From: Pseudotabrizicola alkalilacus
Lineage (GTDB): Bacteria > Pseudomonadota > Alphaproteobacteria > Rhodobacterales > Rhodobacteraceae
Assembly (NCBI RefSeq): GCF_003443995.1
Contig: NZ_QWEY01000002.1
Coordinates: forward strand, 434,001-498,000
Direction of reading: 5' to 3'
DNA: 64,000 bases
This document shows positions 24,853-33,742 of the stretch, one piece after another. The notes under the pieces were generated by a model. The model did not search any database. It worked only from the letters and a program-made list of their open reading frames with translations, and was not told the origin of the DNA. Every line of letters starts with the position of its first letter. Position 1 is the first letter of the stretch. The translations under genes were made by a program, and so were the position numbers.

Positions 24853-26346
24853 ATGTTCGAGAGCCTTTCAGACCGCCTTGGCAGCGTCTTTGATCGCCTG
24901 ACCAAACAGGGCGCGCTGTCCGAGGCGGATGTGATTGCCGCCCTGCGCGAAGTGCGGGTTGCCCTGCTGGAAGCCGACGTGTCGCTGCCGGTGGCGCGCG
25001 ATTTCATCAAGCGGGTGCAGGACAAGGCGACCGGGTCGGCGGTGACGAAGTCGATCACGCCGGGGCAGATGGTCGTCAAGATCGTGCATGACGAGCTGAT
25101 CCGGGTGCTGGCGGGGGATGAACCCGCGGATGCGCTGAAGATCGACAGCCCGCCCGCCGCGATTCTGATGGTGGGTCTGCAAGGCTCGGGCAAGACCACG
25201 ACCACCGCTAAGCTGGCCAAGCGGTTGAAGGATCGCAATGGCAAGCGGGTGCTGCTGGCGTCTTTGGACACCAACCGGCCGGCCGCGATGGAACAGCTGG
25301 CGATCCTGGCCGCTCAGGTCGGCGTGGACAGCTTGCCGATCGTCAAGGGCGAGTCGGCGGTGCAGATCGCACGGCGGGCGAAGACTCAGGCCGCGATGGG
25401 CGGTTATGATGTGCTGTTCCTCGATACCGCAGGCCGGTTGCACATTGACGAAGTGCTGATGGACGAAGTGCAGGCGGTGCGCGACATCGCCCAGCCGCGC
25501 GAGACGCTGCTGGTGGTCGATGGTCTGACCGGGCAGGATGCGGTGAACGTCGCGGCCGAGTTCGATGGCAAGGTCGGCATTTCCGGCGTGGTCCTGACGC
25601 GGATGGACGGCGACGGGCGCGGCGGTGCGGCGCTGTCGATGCGGGCGGTCACCGGCAAGCCGATCCGCTTTGTCGGTCTTGGCGAAAAGATGGACGCGCT
25701 GGAGACGTTCGAAGCCGAGCGCGTCGCGGGCCGTATCCTTGGCATGGGCGACATTGTGGCCCTAGTCGAGCGCGCGCAGGAAACGTTTGAGGCTGAGCAG
25801 GCCGAGCGCATGGCGCGGCGGTTCTCCAAAGGCTTGTTCAACATGAACGACCTGAAGGGCCAGCTGGAGCAGATGCAGAAAATGGGCGGCATGCAGGGCT
25901 TGATGGGCATGCTGCCGGGCATGGGCAAAATGGCAAAGCAGGCCGAAGAGGCTGGCTTTGACGACCGCATGCTGCGCCGTCAGGTCGCGCTGATCAATTC
26001 GATGACCAAAAAGGAACGGGCCAACCCGGACCTGCTGGCCGCCAGCCGCAAAAAGCGGATCGCGGCGGGGGCGGGGCTTGAGGTGTCGGAACTGAACCGT
26101 CTGCTGAAACAGCACAAGCAGATGGCCGAAATGATGAAGAAGATGGGCAAGGGTGGCGGCATGAAGCAGGCCATCAAGCAGATGATGGGCAAGGGCGGTA
26201 TGCCTGACCCGAGCAAAATGTCGCCCGCCGAGCTGGAAGCGGCGGCAAAGGGTATGAAAGAGTCGATGGGGCAGGGCGGATTTCCCGGCATGCCGCGCGG
26301 CATGAGCCTGCCCTCGGGCCTGTCGGGGCTGATGAAAAAGAAATGA
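24853..26346 (+). CDS. ffh: signal recognition particle protein
   Basis: A 497-residue SRP54 GTPase that targets nascent membrane proteins to FtsY and SecYEG. The N domain (residues 1-90) is followed by the G domain with the P-loop GLQGSGKTTT (108-117), DTAGRLHIDE and TRMDGDGRGG. The methionine-rich M domain (from about 330) binds signal peptides and 4.5S RNA; its tail is very rich in Met, Gly and Lys. ATG 24853 gives the canonical MFESLSDRLG start. The stop overlaps the GNAT start by ATGA. No SRP RNA gene was seen upstream. Confidence 0.97.
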   Translation: MFESLSDRLGSVFDRLTKQGALSEADVIAALREVRVALLEADVSLPVARDFIKRVQDKATGSAVTKSITPGQMVVKIVHDELIRVLAGDEPADALKIDSPPAAILMVGLQGSGKTTTTAKLAKRLKDRNGKRVLLASLDTNRPAAMEQLAILAAQVGVDSLPIVKGESAVQIARRAKTQAAMGGYDVLFLDTAGRLHIDEVLMDEVQAVRDIAQPRETLLVVDGLTGQDAVNVAAEFDGKVGISGVVLTRMDGDGRGGAALSMRAVTGKPIRFVGLGEKMDALETFEAERVAGRILGMGDIVALVERAQETFEAEQAERMARRFSKGLFNMNDLKGQLEQMQKMGGMQGLMGMLPGMGKMAKQAEEAGFDDRMLRRQVALINSMTKKERANPDLLAASRKKRIAAGAGLEVSELNRLLKQHKQMAEMMKKMGKGGGMKQAIKQMMGKGGMPDPSKMSPAELEAAAKGMKESMGQGGFPGMPRGMSLPSGLSGLMKKK

Positions 26347-26849
26347 CCGCGCCGGTTCTGCATACCCAGCGGCTGACCCTGCGCGCCCCTGTCATGGCCG
26401 ATTTCCCGGTCTATGCGGCGTTCTGGGCGTCGGAGCGGACCGTCTACATGGGCGGGCCGAAGGATAAGGCGGGCGCGTGGTTCTGGTTTTGCCATGATGT
26501 CGCACAATGGGCGCTGCTGGGGCACGGCGGGCTGATGATGGTTCATTCTGCCAGCGGGGAAACCGTGGGACAGGTTGGCCTGAACGGTGGGCCGAAATTC
26601 CCCGAGGTTGAGCTGGGCTGGCTGGTCTATCAGGGCCATGCCGGGCAGGGCTATGCCACCGAAGCGGCGGGTGCTTTGCGCGACTGGGCCTTTGCCAGCC
26701 TGCCGGTGCCGTCGCTGGTCAGCTATATCGACGCGGACAATGCCGCCTCGATCCGGGTGGCGCAGCGGCTGGGGGCGGTGCTGGATGCAAGTGCCCCGCG
26801 CCCTGACCCCGAAGATCTGGTCTGGCGTCATGCCCGGAGGATTTCATGA
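26343..26849 (+). CDS. GNAT-family N-acetyltransferase (RimJ/RimL type)
   Basis: A 168-residue acetyltransferase with the RimJ/RimL-like start LHTQRLTLRAP. The acetyl-CoA-binding motif is QGHAGQGYATEAAGAL near residue 100, followed by DADNAASIRVAQRLGA. Such enzymes acetylate protein N-termini or small amines. It overlaps ffh upstream and the chorismate mutase downstream by four bases each, so all three are translationally coupled. The target is unknown; a ribosomal protein would fit the neighbourhood but is only a guess. Confidence 0.88.
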   Translation: MTAPVLHTQRLTLRAPVMADFPVYAAFWASERTVYMGGPKDKAGAWFWFCHDVAQWALLGHGGLMMVHSASGETVGQVGLNGGPKFPEVELGWLVYQGHAGQGYATEAAGALRDWAFASLPVPSLVSYIDADNAASIRVAQRLGAVLDASAPRPDPEDLVWRHARRIS

Positions 26850-27142
26850 CCGATACTGCCACACGCGCGGCCGAGGTGCTGAAAGAGCATCGCCAGTCGA
26901 TTGACCGGCTGGATGCGATTTTGGTCTACACGCTGGCCGAGCGGTTCAAGCACACGCAGGCGGTGGGGCGGCTGAAGGCCGAGCATGATCTGCCCCCCAG
27001 TGACCCCTCGCGTGAGGCGCGGCAGATCGCACGGCTGGAGCAGCTGTCGCAGGACGCCGACCTAGACCCCGGATTTGCCAAGAAATTCCTGACCTTCATC
27101 ATCTCCGAAGTCATCAGGCATCACGAAAAACTGCAAAAATAA
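26846..27142 (+). CDS. chorismate mutase, AroQ class
   Basis: A 98-residue all-helical AroQ-type chorismate mutase, which converts chorismate to prephenate for Phe and Tyr synthesis. The arginine and lysine pattern of the active site is visible: Arg in HRQSIDRLDAIL, Arg in LAERF, Lys in GRLKAEH, then Asp, Arg and Glu in SDPSREARQ. It is monofunctional. It is coupled to the GNAT gene by ATGA and precedes rpsP by 57 bases. Confidence 0.9.
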   Translation: MTDTATRAAEVLKEHRQSIDRLDAILVYTLAERFKHTQAVGRLKAEHDLPPSDPSREARQIARLEQLSQDADLDPGFAKKFLTFIISEVIRHHEKLQK

Positions 27143-27199
27143 CCCAAACAACGGTGCATGACATCACGCACCCGAAACATACCCTGAAGGAGACTACCC

Positions 27200-27553
27200 A
27201 TGGCTGTTAAAATTCGTCTGGCCCGTGGCGGCTCGAAAAAGCGCCCGCACTATTCGATCGTCCTGACCGACTCGCGCAACCCGCGCGATGGCCGTTTTCT
27301 GGAAAAGCTGGGCGTGTATGACCCGATGCTGGCCAAGGACGACGAAAAGCGCGTTGTCATGAACCTTGACCGGATCAAGGAACTGTTGGCGACCGGCGCT
27401 CAGCCGACCGACCGTGTGGCCCGGTTCCTGGAATCGGCTGGCGTGCTGGACAAGAAAGCCCGCAACAACCCGAAATCGGCAGTTCCCGGTAAGCAGATGG
27501 CAGAACGCGCTGCCAAGAAAGCTGCCCGCGCTGAAGCGCCTGCTGAAGAGTGA
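27200..27553 (+). CDS. rpsP: 30S ribosomal protein S16
   Basis: A 117-residue S16 protein with the conserved start [20 protein letters not shown] and [12 protein letters not shown]-terminal Ala/Lys-rich extension beyond about residue 85 is usual for alphaproteobacteria. AAGGAG precedes the ATG. It leads the conserved rpsP-rimM-trmD-rplS set. Confidence 0.97.
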   Translation: MAVKIRLARGGSKKRPHYSIVLTDSRNPRDGRFLEKLGVYDPMLAKDDEKRVVMNLDRIKELLATGAQPTDRVARFLESAGVLDKKARNNPKSAVPGKQMAERAAKKAARAEAPAEE

Positions 27554-27604
27554 TCAATGTTTGCGTGGCCCCTTTTGGGGGCCGCGCCACTTATGGGATC
27601 AGTC

Positions 27605-28117
27605 ATGACCACATCTCCTGAACGTATCTGTGTCGGCTCTATCGCGGGCGCTTTTGGCGTGCAGGGCGAGGTGCGGCTGAAATCCTTTTGCGCGGACCCC
27701 GAGGCGATTGCCGGGTATGGGCCGCTGTATACGGCTGATGGCAACCGCTCATTCAGCATCAAGCTGACCCGCCCTGTGGCGGGGGGGCTTGGCGCGCGGA
27801 TTGCCGGGGTGGCGACCAAGGATCAGGCCGATGCCTTGCGCGGCACCGATCTGTATGTCGACCGCACGCGTCTGCCGTCGCTGCCCGACGATGAGTTCTA
27901 TCACTCCGACCTGATCGGGCTGGAGATTTATGACACCGGCGGCGTGCTTTTGGGCACATTGCGCGCAGTACACAATCATGGCGCGGGCGATCTGCTGGAG
28001 GTCTATGCGCCGACCCGCAAGCAGCCGTTGCTGATCCCCTTTACCAAAGCGGCGGTGCCGACGGTGGATCTGGCGGCGCGGCGCATTGTGGCGGATCTGC
28101 CCGAGGGGCTGGACTAA
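27605..28117 (+). CDS. rimM: ribosome maturation factor RimM
   Basis: A 170-residue 16S rRNA processing factor that binds S19 and the 30S head. The N-terminal barrel has [16 protein letters not shown] near residues 10-25, and the C-terminal PRC-type barrel carries [18 protein letters not shown] 27605 (MTTSPER) matches the family start. It is followed by an extra membrane-protein gene before trmD. Confidence 0.95.
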   Translation: MTTSPERICVGSIAGAFGVQGEVRLKSFCADPEAIAGYGPLYTADGNRSFSIKLTRPVAGGLGARIAGVATKDQADALRGTDLYVDRTRLPSLPDDEFYHSDLIGLEIYDTGGVLLGTLRAVHNHGAGDLLEVYAPTRKQPLLIPFTKAAVPTVDLAARRIVADLPEGLD

Positions 28118-28163
28118 AACCGTAACATTCTGCACCCTGCTGCAAAAAATGGGGCAGGGCAGG

Positions 28164-29081
28164 ATGAACAGGAACACACGATTTTTGATGGTGGCAACGC
28201 TGCCTTTGTATCTGGGTCCGCTTCTGGCGGGCCTTTCTGGTTTGGGCTGGTCGGCGATTCCCGTTTTTGTGGCGCTGATGGCGCTTTGGCTGGTGGTGAT
28301 GCGGCCGCAGGACTGGCCGCGCCGGGTCGCGCTGTGGACACCGGCTGTTGTGCTGGCGGCGGCGGCGCAGGTGGCGATCAATGCGGTGATTGTGGTGATC
28401 CTGTTCGGGATTGGCCGCGGCCTTGGCGGTGTGGGCGGATTTGTGCTGCCCTTGCCGCCGCTGGTGCCGGTCGCGCTGTCGTTTCTGTCGATCCCGCTCT
28501 CGCGCATGGTCTGGAACCCGGAGACGGCGCAGCAGATGGATCAGTTTCTGGATCAGGCGCTGGACCAGATCCATGCGATCAACCGGGGGGCGCCGCAGGT
28601 TGGGGCCGGGGCGGGGGCAGATCCGATGCTGAAGACGCTGCTGGACCTGCCCGACGATGCCGATCCGGTGCTGACGGCAGATGCGATTGCGGCGGCGATG
28701 TGCGCGCCCGGTGCGGCGCTGCGGTTGTCGCTGCTGCAGGATGAACTGGACCATGGTTTGGTGCCCCGCAACGGCCTGCGCGAGGGGCTGATCCTGTGGG
28801 CGACCGATACGGTGCGCGCTGCGGATGACCGGGTGCATGGAGTGCAGCTGACGGGATTTCTGGCGGCGGGGTTTGACGCGCGGCTGCTGGAGCTGTTTGC
28901 GCGGCGGGCGCTGCCCTTGTTACAGGCCCAGCCGGGGCTGTGGTCCTCGTATCCCGATACGGCAGAGATCGGGCTGGCGCTGGAGGACAGCCTGCCCGAA
29001 GCCGTGCAGGACAGTCTGCGGGCGCTGGCGGCAGCGGTTGAGGCAGCGACCCCGCCGGAAGAGCGGCTGAGCGAGGCGTGA
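28164..29081 (+). CDS. conserved hypothetical membrane protein between rimM and trmD
   Basis: A 305-residue protein of unknown function. The first 130 residues contain three or four hydrophobic helices (LYLGPLLAGLSGLGWSAIPV, TPAVVLAAAAQVAINAVIV, then FVLPLPPLVPVALSFL). The rest is a soluble, leucine- and alanine-rich helical domain. ATG 28164 follows GGGCAGG; ATG 28149 is also in frame. It is inserted within the conserved rpsP-rimM-trmD-rplS order in the same direction, so co-transcription is likely. No catalytic motif is visible. Confidence 0.75.
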   Translation: MNRNTRFLMVATLPLYLGPLLAGLSGLGWSAIPVFVALMALWLVVMRPQDWPRRVALWTPAVVLAAAAQVAINAVIVVILFGIGRGLGGVGGFVLPLPPLVPVALSFLSIPLSRMVWNPETAQQMDQFLDQALDQIHAINRGAPQVGAGAGADPMLKTLLDLPDDADPVLTADAIAAAMCAPGAALRLSLLQDELDHGLVPRNGLREGLILWATDTVRAADDRVHGVQLTGFLAAGFDARLLELFARRALPLLQAQPGLWSSYPDTAEIGLALEDSLPEAVQDSLRALAAAVEAATPPEERLSEA

Positions 29082-29129
29082 TGCCGGAATCCCTTTGCAC
29101 GGCGCAGGGGGCTTGGGTATGAGCGAGCC

Positions 29130-29975
29130 ATGTCTGATGAAATTCCCGATGATGCGTCGCTGGCCAAGGCTCCCTCCCGTTCGCACGGGCGACTGTCGGC
29201 CAAGCCGGTGCTGCGGCCGCGTGATCTGTTCGACGATGCGCGCGCGGTGCGCGGGGCCTGGCTTGCGCGGGTGATCACGCTGTTTCCGCAGGCCTTTCCG
29301 GGCGTGCTGGAACAATCGCTGACCGGCAAGGCGATGGATCTGGGGCTGTGGCGGCTGGAAAGCTATGACCTGCGCCAGTTCGGCATCGGCAAGCATCGCA
29401 ATGTCGATGACACGCCTGCCGGGGGCGGTGCGGGCATGGTGCTGCGCGCCGATGTGGTGGATGCGGCATTCAATGCAGCGAGTGTCGGGGCCAACCCGGA
29501 CCGGGCGCGCTGGCCGGTGGTCTATCTGTCACCGCGCGGCAAGCCGTTTGATCAGGCGATGGCCCGGCGCTTTGCGGCATGCGAGGGGCTGACGCTGCTG
29601 TGTGGCCGGTTTGAAGGCGTGGACCAGCGGGTGCTGGATCACCACGCGGTCGAAGAGGTCTCGTTGGGGGATTTCGTGCTGACCGGCGGCGAGATCGCGG
29701 CGCAGGCGATTCTGGATGCGACCGTCCGGCTGTTGCCCGGCGTGCTGGGCAATGCCGAGAGCATTGAAGAGGAAAGCCATTCCAACGGCTTGCTGGAACA
29801 TCCGCACTATACGCGCCCCCCGGAATGGGAGGGGCGGGAGATTCCGCCGGTGCTGCTGTCGGGGGATCACGGCAAGATTTCGAAGTGGCGTCGGGCGCAG
29901 GCCGAGGCGCTTACGGCAGAGCGGCGGCCGGATATGTGGGCGGCCTGGCAACATGGGCAGAAGCCCCGGAAATAA
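29130..29975 (+). CDS. trmD: tRNA (guanine-N1)-methyltransferase TrmD
   Basis: A 281-residue SPOUT methyltransferase that makes m1G37 in tRNAs using SAM. The trefoil-knot sequences LLCGRFEGVDQRV and SLGDFVLTGGE are intact, as is the linker NVDDTPAGGGAGMVL. The protein starts about 40 residues earlier than typical TrmD, which begins near WLARVITLFPQAFPG. The extra basic, Pro-containing N-terminus may be real or may mean that a later start is used, but no later ATG suits. Confidence 0.95.
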   Translation: MSDEIPDDASLAKAPSRSHGRLSAKPVLRPRDLFDDARAVRGAWLARVITLFPQAFPGVLEQSLTGKAMDLGLWRLESYDLRQFGIGKHRNVDDTPAGGGAGMVLRADVVDAAFNAASVGANPDRARWPVVYLSPRGKPFDQAMARRFAACEGLTLLCGRFEGVDQRVLDHHAVEEVSLGDFVLTGGEIAAQAILDATVRLLPGVLGNAESIEEESHSNGLLEHPHYTRPPEWEGREIPPVLLSGDHGKISKWRRAQAEALTAERRPDMWAAWQHGQKPRK

Positions 29976-30002
29976 GGTGGCTCTTGCGCCACGTCTGAAC
30001 CC

Positions 30003-30031
30003 TTGACCGGCCCCCCGGCAGACCCTATACG
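30003..30031 (+). promoter_or_regulatory. sigma-70-type promoter for rplS-rpmE
   Basis: TTGACC (30003-30008) and TATACG (30026-30031) are separated by exactly 17 bases, just after trmD. The expected start near 30038 leaves a roughly 200-base leader before rplS. Confidence 0.65.
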
Positions 30032-30037
30032 CGGCGG

Positions 30038-30239
30038 GTCCGGGGTGGAATCGCCCGCGGGCCCGTTCTGCATTCTCCGGCCGCCTTTCTTCGGTGGCAA
30101 GACGGCGGTGCAGGCGGATCAGCAAAGCACGTCTGACCTCTGGCGGACTCATCCAGTGTGATGGGGATCCGGTGAAGACCAAGAGCTCTCTGGCTGCCTC
30201 ACCTCTGCGGACCCACCGCGGGACATGAAAGGACCAGGC
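30038..30239 (+). promoter_or_regulatory. long structured leader of rplS, candidate regulatory RNA
   Basis: About 200 untranslated bases containing several strong stems, for example GGGTCCG with CGGGCCC (about 30037-30066) and CCGCC-tttcttc-GGTGG (about 30081-30098). No open reading frame fits. Ribosomal-protein leaders are often autoregulatory, but this one matches no family that can be named by eye. Confidence 0.4.
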
Positions 30240-30614
30240 ATGAACCTGATCGCCCAACTCGAAGCCGAGCAGATTGCTGCGCTTGGCAAGACCATCCCGG
30301 ATTTCAAGGCCGGAGACACCGTTCGCGTCGGTTACAAAGTGACCGAAGGCACCCGGTCGCGGATTCAGAACTACGAAGGCGTCTGCATTGCCCGTCAGGG
30401 CGGCATGACGATTTCTGCGTCGTTCACCGTGCGCAAGATCTCGTTCGGCGAAGGCGTGGAACGTGTGTTCCCGCTGTATTCGACCAACATCGACTCGATT
30501 GATGTGGTGCGTCGCGGCAAAGTCCGTCGCGCCAAGCTGTATTACCTGCGTACCCGTCGCGGGAAATCGGCACGTATCTCGGAAGATACGACCTATAAAC
30601 CGAAATCTGAATAA
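30240..30614 (+). CDS. rplS: 50S ribosomal protein L19
   Basis: A 124-residue L19 with [23 protein letters not shown] and the C-terminal [15 protein letters not shown]. The ATG at 30240 is preceded by AAAGGACC; an earlier in-frame ATG at 30225 lies in that ribosome site region and is rejected. L31 follows after 11 bases. Confidence 0.97.
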   Translation: MNLIAQLEAEQIAALGKTIPDFKAGDTVRVGYKVTEGTRSRIQNYEGVCIARQGGMTISASFTVRKISFGEGVERVFPLYSTNIDSIDVVRRGKVRRAKLYYLRTRRGKSARISEDTTYKPKSE

Positions 30615-30625
30615 GGATCGGACCG

Positions 30626-30847
30626 ATGAAAGAAGGCATTCACCCCGACTATCACTTCATCACCGTGAAGATGACCGACGGTTCGACCTATCAGACCCGC
30701 TCGACCTATGGCAAAGATGGCGACAGCCTCGCGCTGGACATCGATCCTCTGGCACACCCGGCATGGACCGGCGGCAATGCCAAGCTGATGGACACCGGCG
30801 GCCGTGTGTCGAAGTTCAAGAACAAATACGCCGGTCTGGGTTTCTGA
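30626..30847 (+). CDS. rpmE: 50S ribosomal protein L31
   Basis: A 73-residue L31 ([19 protein letters not shown] start). It contains no cysteine, so it is the zinc-independent form. It is co-transcribed with rplS; a strong terminator follows at 30872. Confidence 0.96.
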   Translation: MKEGIHPDYHFITVKMTDGSTYQTRSTYGKDGDSLALDIDPLAHPAWTGGNAKLMDTGGRVSKFKNKYAGLGF

Positions 30848-30871
30848 TCCAAACGACCTGGTGTTACGGAA

Positions 30872-30899
30872 CAGCCCCGCTTTTGCGGGGCTTTTTCTT
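30872..30899 (+). terminator. rho-independent terminator after rpmE
   Basis: AGCCCCGC-tttt-GCGGGGCT followed by TTTTCTTT, 24 bases after the stop. Confidence 0.92.
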
Positions 30900-31040
30900 T
30901 GTCCGCAGCGGGGCGACTGATCCGGCTGACGCGCGGCTGACACAATGGCCCGGCTGTACAGGGGCAAGCGTGCCTTCGCGCTTTCCCTTGCGCGGGAACC
31001 CGCCTAAAAGGGCGGACAGACCGGAATAAAGGGGCAGGAC

Positions 31041-31850
31041 GTGGCGCATATCATCGTCGTGGGCAATGAAAAGGGCGGGTCGGGCAAATCGACCACCTGC
31101 ATGCATGTGGCCACAGCGCTGGTGCGGCAAGGGCACCGCGTGGGCGGGCTGGATCTTGACCTGCGGCAGAAATCCTTTGGCCGCTATGTCGAAAACCGCC
31201 GGGCCTATCTGGCGCGCAGTGGGCTGACACTGGCCACGCCGGATTATCGTGATCTGCCCGATGTGGATGAGGCGAGTCTGGCGCCGGGAGAAAACCCGTT
31301 TGACGCGCGGCTGTCGGCGGCAGTGGCGGCGCTGGATCCGGTGTCGGATTTCATCATCATCGACTGCCCCGGCAGCCATACCCGGCTGTCACAGGTGGCG
31401 CACAGTTTGGCTGATACACTGATCACCCCGCTGAATGACAGCTTTGTGGATTTCGACCTGCTGGCGCGGACCGACCCGGAAACCGGCAAGGTCAAAGGCC
31501 CGTCGATCTATTCCGAAATGGTGTGGAATGCGCGGCAGTTGCGGGCGCAGGCGGGGCTGAAGCCGATTGACTGGATTGTGCTGCGCAACCGTCTGGGCGC
31601 GCAGCAGATGCACAACAAGAAAAAGGTCGGTGCCGCGCTGGAGGAACTTTCCAAGCGGATCGGCTTCCGGGTCTCGCCCGGTTTCTCCGAGCGGGTGATC
31701 TTTCGCGAGCTGTTCCCGCGTGGCATCACGCTGTTGGACCTGAAAGATACCGGCGTCGATCAGTTGAACATGTCGAACATCGCGGCGCGGCAGGAAGTGC
31801 GCGATCTGATGCGCGAGCTGCGGCTGCCGGGCGTTACGCCGGAGTTCTGA
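31041..31850 (+). CDS. mipZ: division plane positioning ATPase MipZ
   Basis: A 269-residue ParA/MinD-superfamily ATPase with the deviant Walker A VGNEKGGSGKST (7-18). MipZ-specific stretches include LDLDLRQKSFGRYVENRRAYL, TPLNDSFVDFDLL and FRELFPRGITLLDL. MipZ forms a gradient from ParB at the poles and inhibits FtsZ assembly away from midcell, placing the division site in alphaproteobacteria that lack Min. The start is GTG at 31041 after a GGGGCAGG site. It stands alone between rpmE and matB. Its 3' end overlaps a possible minus-strand small ORF by 17 bases. Confidence 0.93.
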   Translation: MAHIIVVGNEKGGSGKSTTCMHVATALVRQGHRVGGLDLDLRQKSFGRYVENRRAYLARSGLTLATPDYRDLPDVDEASLAPGENPFDARLSAAVAALDPVSDFIIIDCPGSHTRLSQVAHSLADTLITPLNDSFVDFDLLARTDPETGKVKGPSIYSEMVWNARQLRAQAGLKPIDWIVLRNRLGAQQMHNKKKVGAALEELSKRIGFRVSPGFSERVIFRELFPRGITLLDLKDTGVDQLNMSNIAARQEVRDLMRELRLPGVTPEF

Positions 31851-31986
31851 AGAACACGGCGGCCCGTACTTCACGCCGCGAGTCGCGGGTGCCGATCCGG
31901 GTCAGCCGGTGGCCAAAAACCTCGGTCGTGTCGGCTTTCGGGGCAAACAGCCCGAGTTTCTGAAGCAGCCTGCGTGCAAAGGTCAT
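31834..31986 (-). CDS. possible 50-residue basic small protein
   Basis: A short ORF starting MTFARRLLQKLGLFAPKA and ending in TAA inside the mipZ 3' end. The evidence for translation is a well-placed CCAGGAG site before the ATG and a sensible amphipathic, Arg-rich composition. It is divergent from matB. No family is recognised and it could be chance. Confidence 0.4.
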   Translation of the reverse strand: MTFARRLLQKLGLFAPKADTTEVFGHRLTRIGTRDSRREVRAAVFFRTPA

Positions 31987-32177
31987 GGTCGGCTCCTGGA
32001 GGTGTCTGTCGATGTGATGCGGTCAGGATCACCGGCGGTTGCGGCAAAATCGCGGCAGGCTGGGGCCGCAGGCATGGCATTTTGCGCCAGACGGATCGCA
32101 TTTTAGCAATGTCATGCGACCGGGCTTGAGCCATGCCGGACGCAGTGGCACAAAGAATCACGGTCAGGAGGATCGCC

Positions 32178-33686
32178 ATGCCCAACCCGTTGTTTGATAC
32201 GCTGTTTGCTCCGCTGACCGGACAGGACCGGCCCTTGCTGCATCTGGCCGATGGGCGTCAGATTTCGGCGGCGGCATTTGCGACGCAGGTCGGCCGGCTG
32301 GCGTTGGCCTTGCAGGCGCTGGGGGTGGCACCGGGCGACCGGGTGGCGGTGCAGGTGGCCAAATCGCCCGAGGCGTTGGCGCTCTATGGGGCGACGGTGG
32401 CGGTGGGGGCGGTGTTTCTGCCGCTGAACACCGGCTATACGGCGGCCGAGCTGGATTACTTTGTCGGCAATGCCACGCCTCGGGTCTTCGTCGGCGATCC
32501 GGCTGACGCCCCTGCGCTGGCCCCGGTCTGCGCGGCGCATGGCACGCAGCTGCTGGGTCTGTCGGGGCAGGGTGCGGGCAGTCTGATGGCTCTGGCGGCA
32601 CAGCAGGGGGCAGGCTTTGTGCCGGTGGACCGGGCGGGCGATGATTTGGCGGCGATCCTTTATACCTCGGGCACCACGGGGCGGTCGAAAGGGGCGATGC
32701 TCAGCCATGACAACCTGTTGTCGAACGCACAGGTGCTGGCGGATTTGTGGCGGTTCACCGAGCGCGATGTGCTGCTGCATGCGCTGCCGATCTTTCACAC
32801 CCACGGGCTGTTTGTCGCCTCCAACATCAGTCTTCTGACCGGCGGGCAGATGGTATTTCTGCCGTCCTTTGATCTGGAGCAGGTTATCGCGGCCTTGCCG
32901 AACTGCACCGCCATGATGGGGGTGCCGACGTTTTACACAAGGTTGCTGGATGATCGGCGGCTGACGCGCGATCTGGTCGTGCATATGCGGCTGTTCATCT
33001 CAGGCTCAGCCCCGCTTTTGTCGGAAACGCACATTCAGTTCGAATCTCGGACCGGAATGCGCATTCTGGAACGCTATGGCATGACAGAAACCAACATGAA
33101 CACCTCCAACCCCTATGACGGCGAGCGTCGGGCCGGCACGGTGGGAATGCCCCTGCCGGGGGTGGACCTGCGGATCATGGCTGACGGGCGCGAGGTCGCC
33201 ACAGGCGAGGTGGGTGTGATCGAGGTGCGGGGCCCGAATGTGTTTCAGGGCTATTGGCAGATGCCCGACAAAACCGCCGAGGATCTGCGCGCCGACGGCT
33301 GGTTCATCACCGGCGATCTGGCAACCCGCGATGCCGATGGATATGTCACCATTGTCGGCCGCGCCAAGGATCTGGTCATCACCGGCGGCTACAACGTTTA
33401 TCCCAAAGAGGTGGAGGATCTGCTCGACACCCTGCCTGGCATCACCGAAAGCGCGGTGATCGGCCTGCCGCATCCTGATTTCGGCGAAGCGGTGTTTGCG
33501 GTTCTGGTGCGTGCCAAAGATGCGGAGCCGGACCTTGACGGCATCCGTGCCGCTGTCGCGGAGCGGTTGGCAAAGTTCAAGCACCCCAAGGGATATGCTG
33601 TGGTCGATGCGCTGCCGCGCAACACGATGGGAAAGGTACAGAAAGCCGGGCTGCGTCAGACCTATGCCCGGACGTTCGCGGGCTGA
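32178..33686 (+). CDS. matB: malonyl-CoA synthetase (acyl-CoA synthetase, AMP-forming)
   Basis: A 502-residue ANL-superfamily ligase. The AMP-binding motif is ILYTSGTTGRSKGAM (near 170). MatB-like active-site sequence RYGMTETNMNTSNPYDGERR follows, then the hinge GRAKDLVITGGYNVYPKEVE and a catalytic lysine near the C-terminus (PRNTMGKVQK). MatB makes malonyl-CoA from malonate, ATP and CoA. CAGGAGGA precedes ATG 32178. No malonyl-CoA decarboxylase or malonate transporter lies next to it, so the substrate rests on sequence resemblance; a methylmalonate preference is possible. Confidence 0.82.
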   Translation: MPNPLFDTLFAPLTGQDRPLLHLADGRQISAAAFATQVGRLALALQALGVAPGDRVAVQVAKSPEALALYGATVAVGAVFLPLNTGYTAAELDYFVGNATPRVFVGDPADAPALAPVCAAHGTQLLGLSGQGAGSLMALAAQQGAGFVPVDRAGDDLAAILYTSGTTGRSKGAMLSHDNLLSNAQVLADLWRFTERDVLLHALPIFHTHGLFVASNISLLTGGQMVFLPSFDLEQVIAALPNCTAMMGVPTFYTRLLDDRRLTRDLVVHMRLFISGSAPLLSETHIQFESRTGMRILERYGMTETNMNTSNPYDGERRAGTVGMPLPGVDLRIMADGREVATGEVGVIEVRGPNVFQGYWQMPDKTAEDLRADGWFITGDLATRDADGYVTIVGRAKDLVITGGYNVYPKEVEDLLDTLPGITESAVIGLPHPDFGEAVFAVLVRAKDAEPDLDGIRAAVAERLAKFKHPKGYAVVDALPRNTMGKVQKAGLRQTYARTFAG

Positions 33687-33701
33687 GCTTCACCCGTCAT
33701 C

Positions 33702-33742
33702 TTGGCGAAACTACTCCGGGGTCCGGGGCAGGGCCCCGGGGC
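33702..33742. repeat. family C repeat, reverse orientation, overlapping the end of the ArsR gene
   Basis: CATCTTGGCGAAACTACTCC (33699-33718) runs into GGGGTCCGGGGCAGGGCCCCGGGG. It is the inverse of the GAGTATTTGGGCCAAGATG arm at 8510 and carries the GC hairpin seen in the family B pair. It lies at the convergent junction of matB and the ArsR gene. Confidence 0.6.

Noticed and set aside
30225-30239. Earlier ATG for rplS
   Set aside because: It contains the likely ribosome site AAAGGACC of the ATG at 30240, and the extra residues are not typical of L19.
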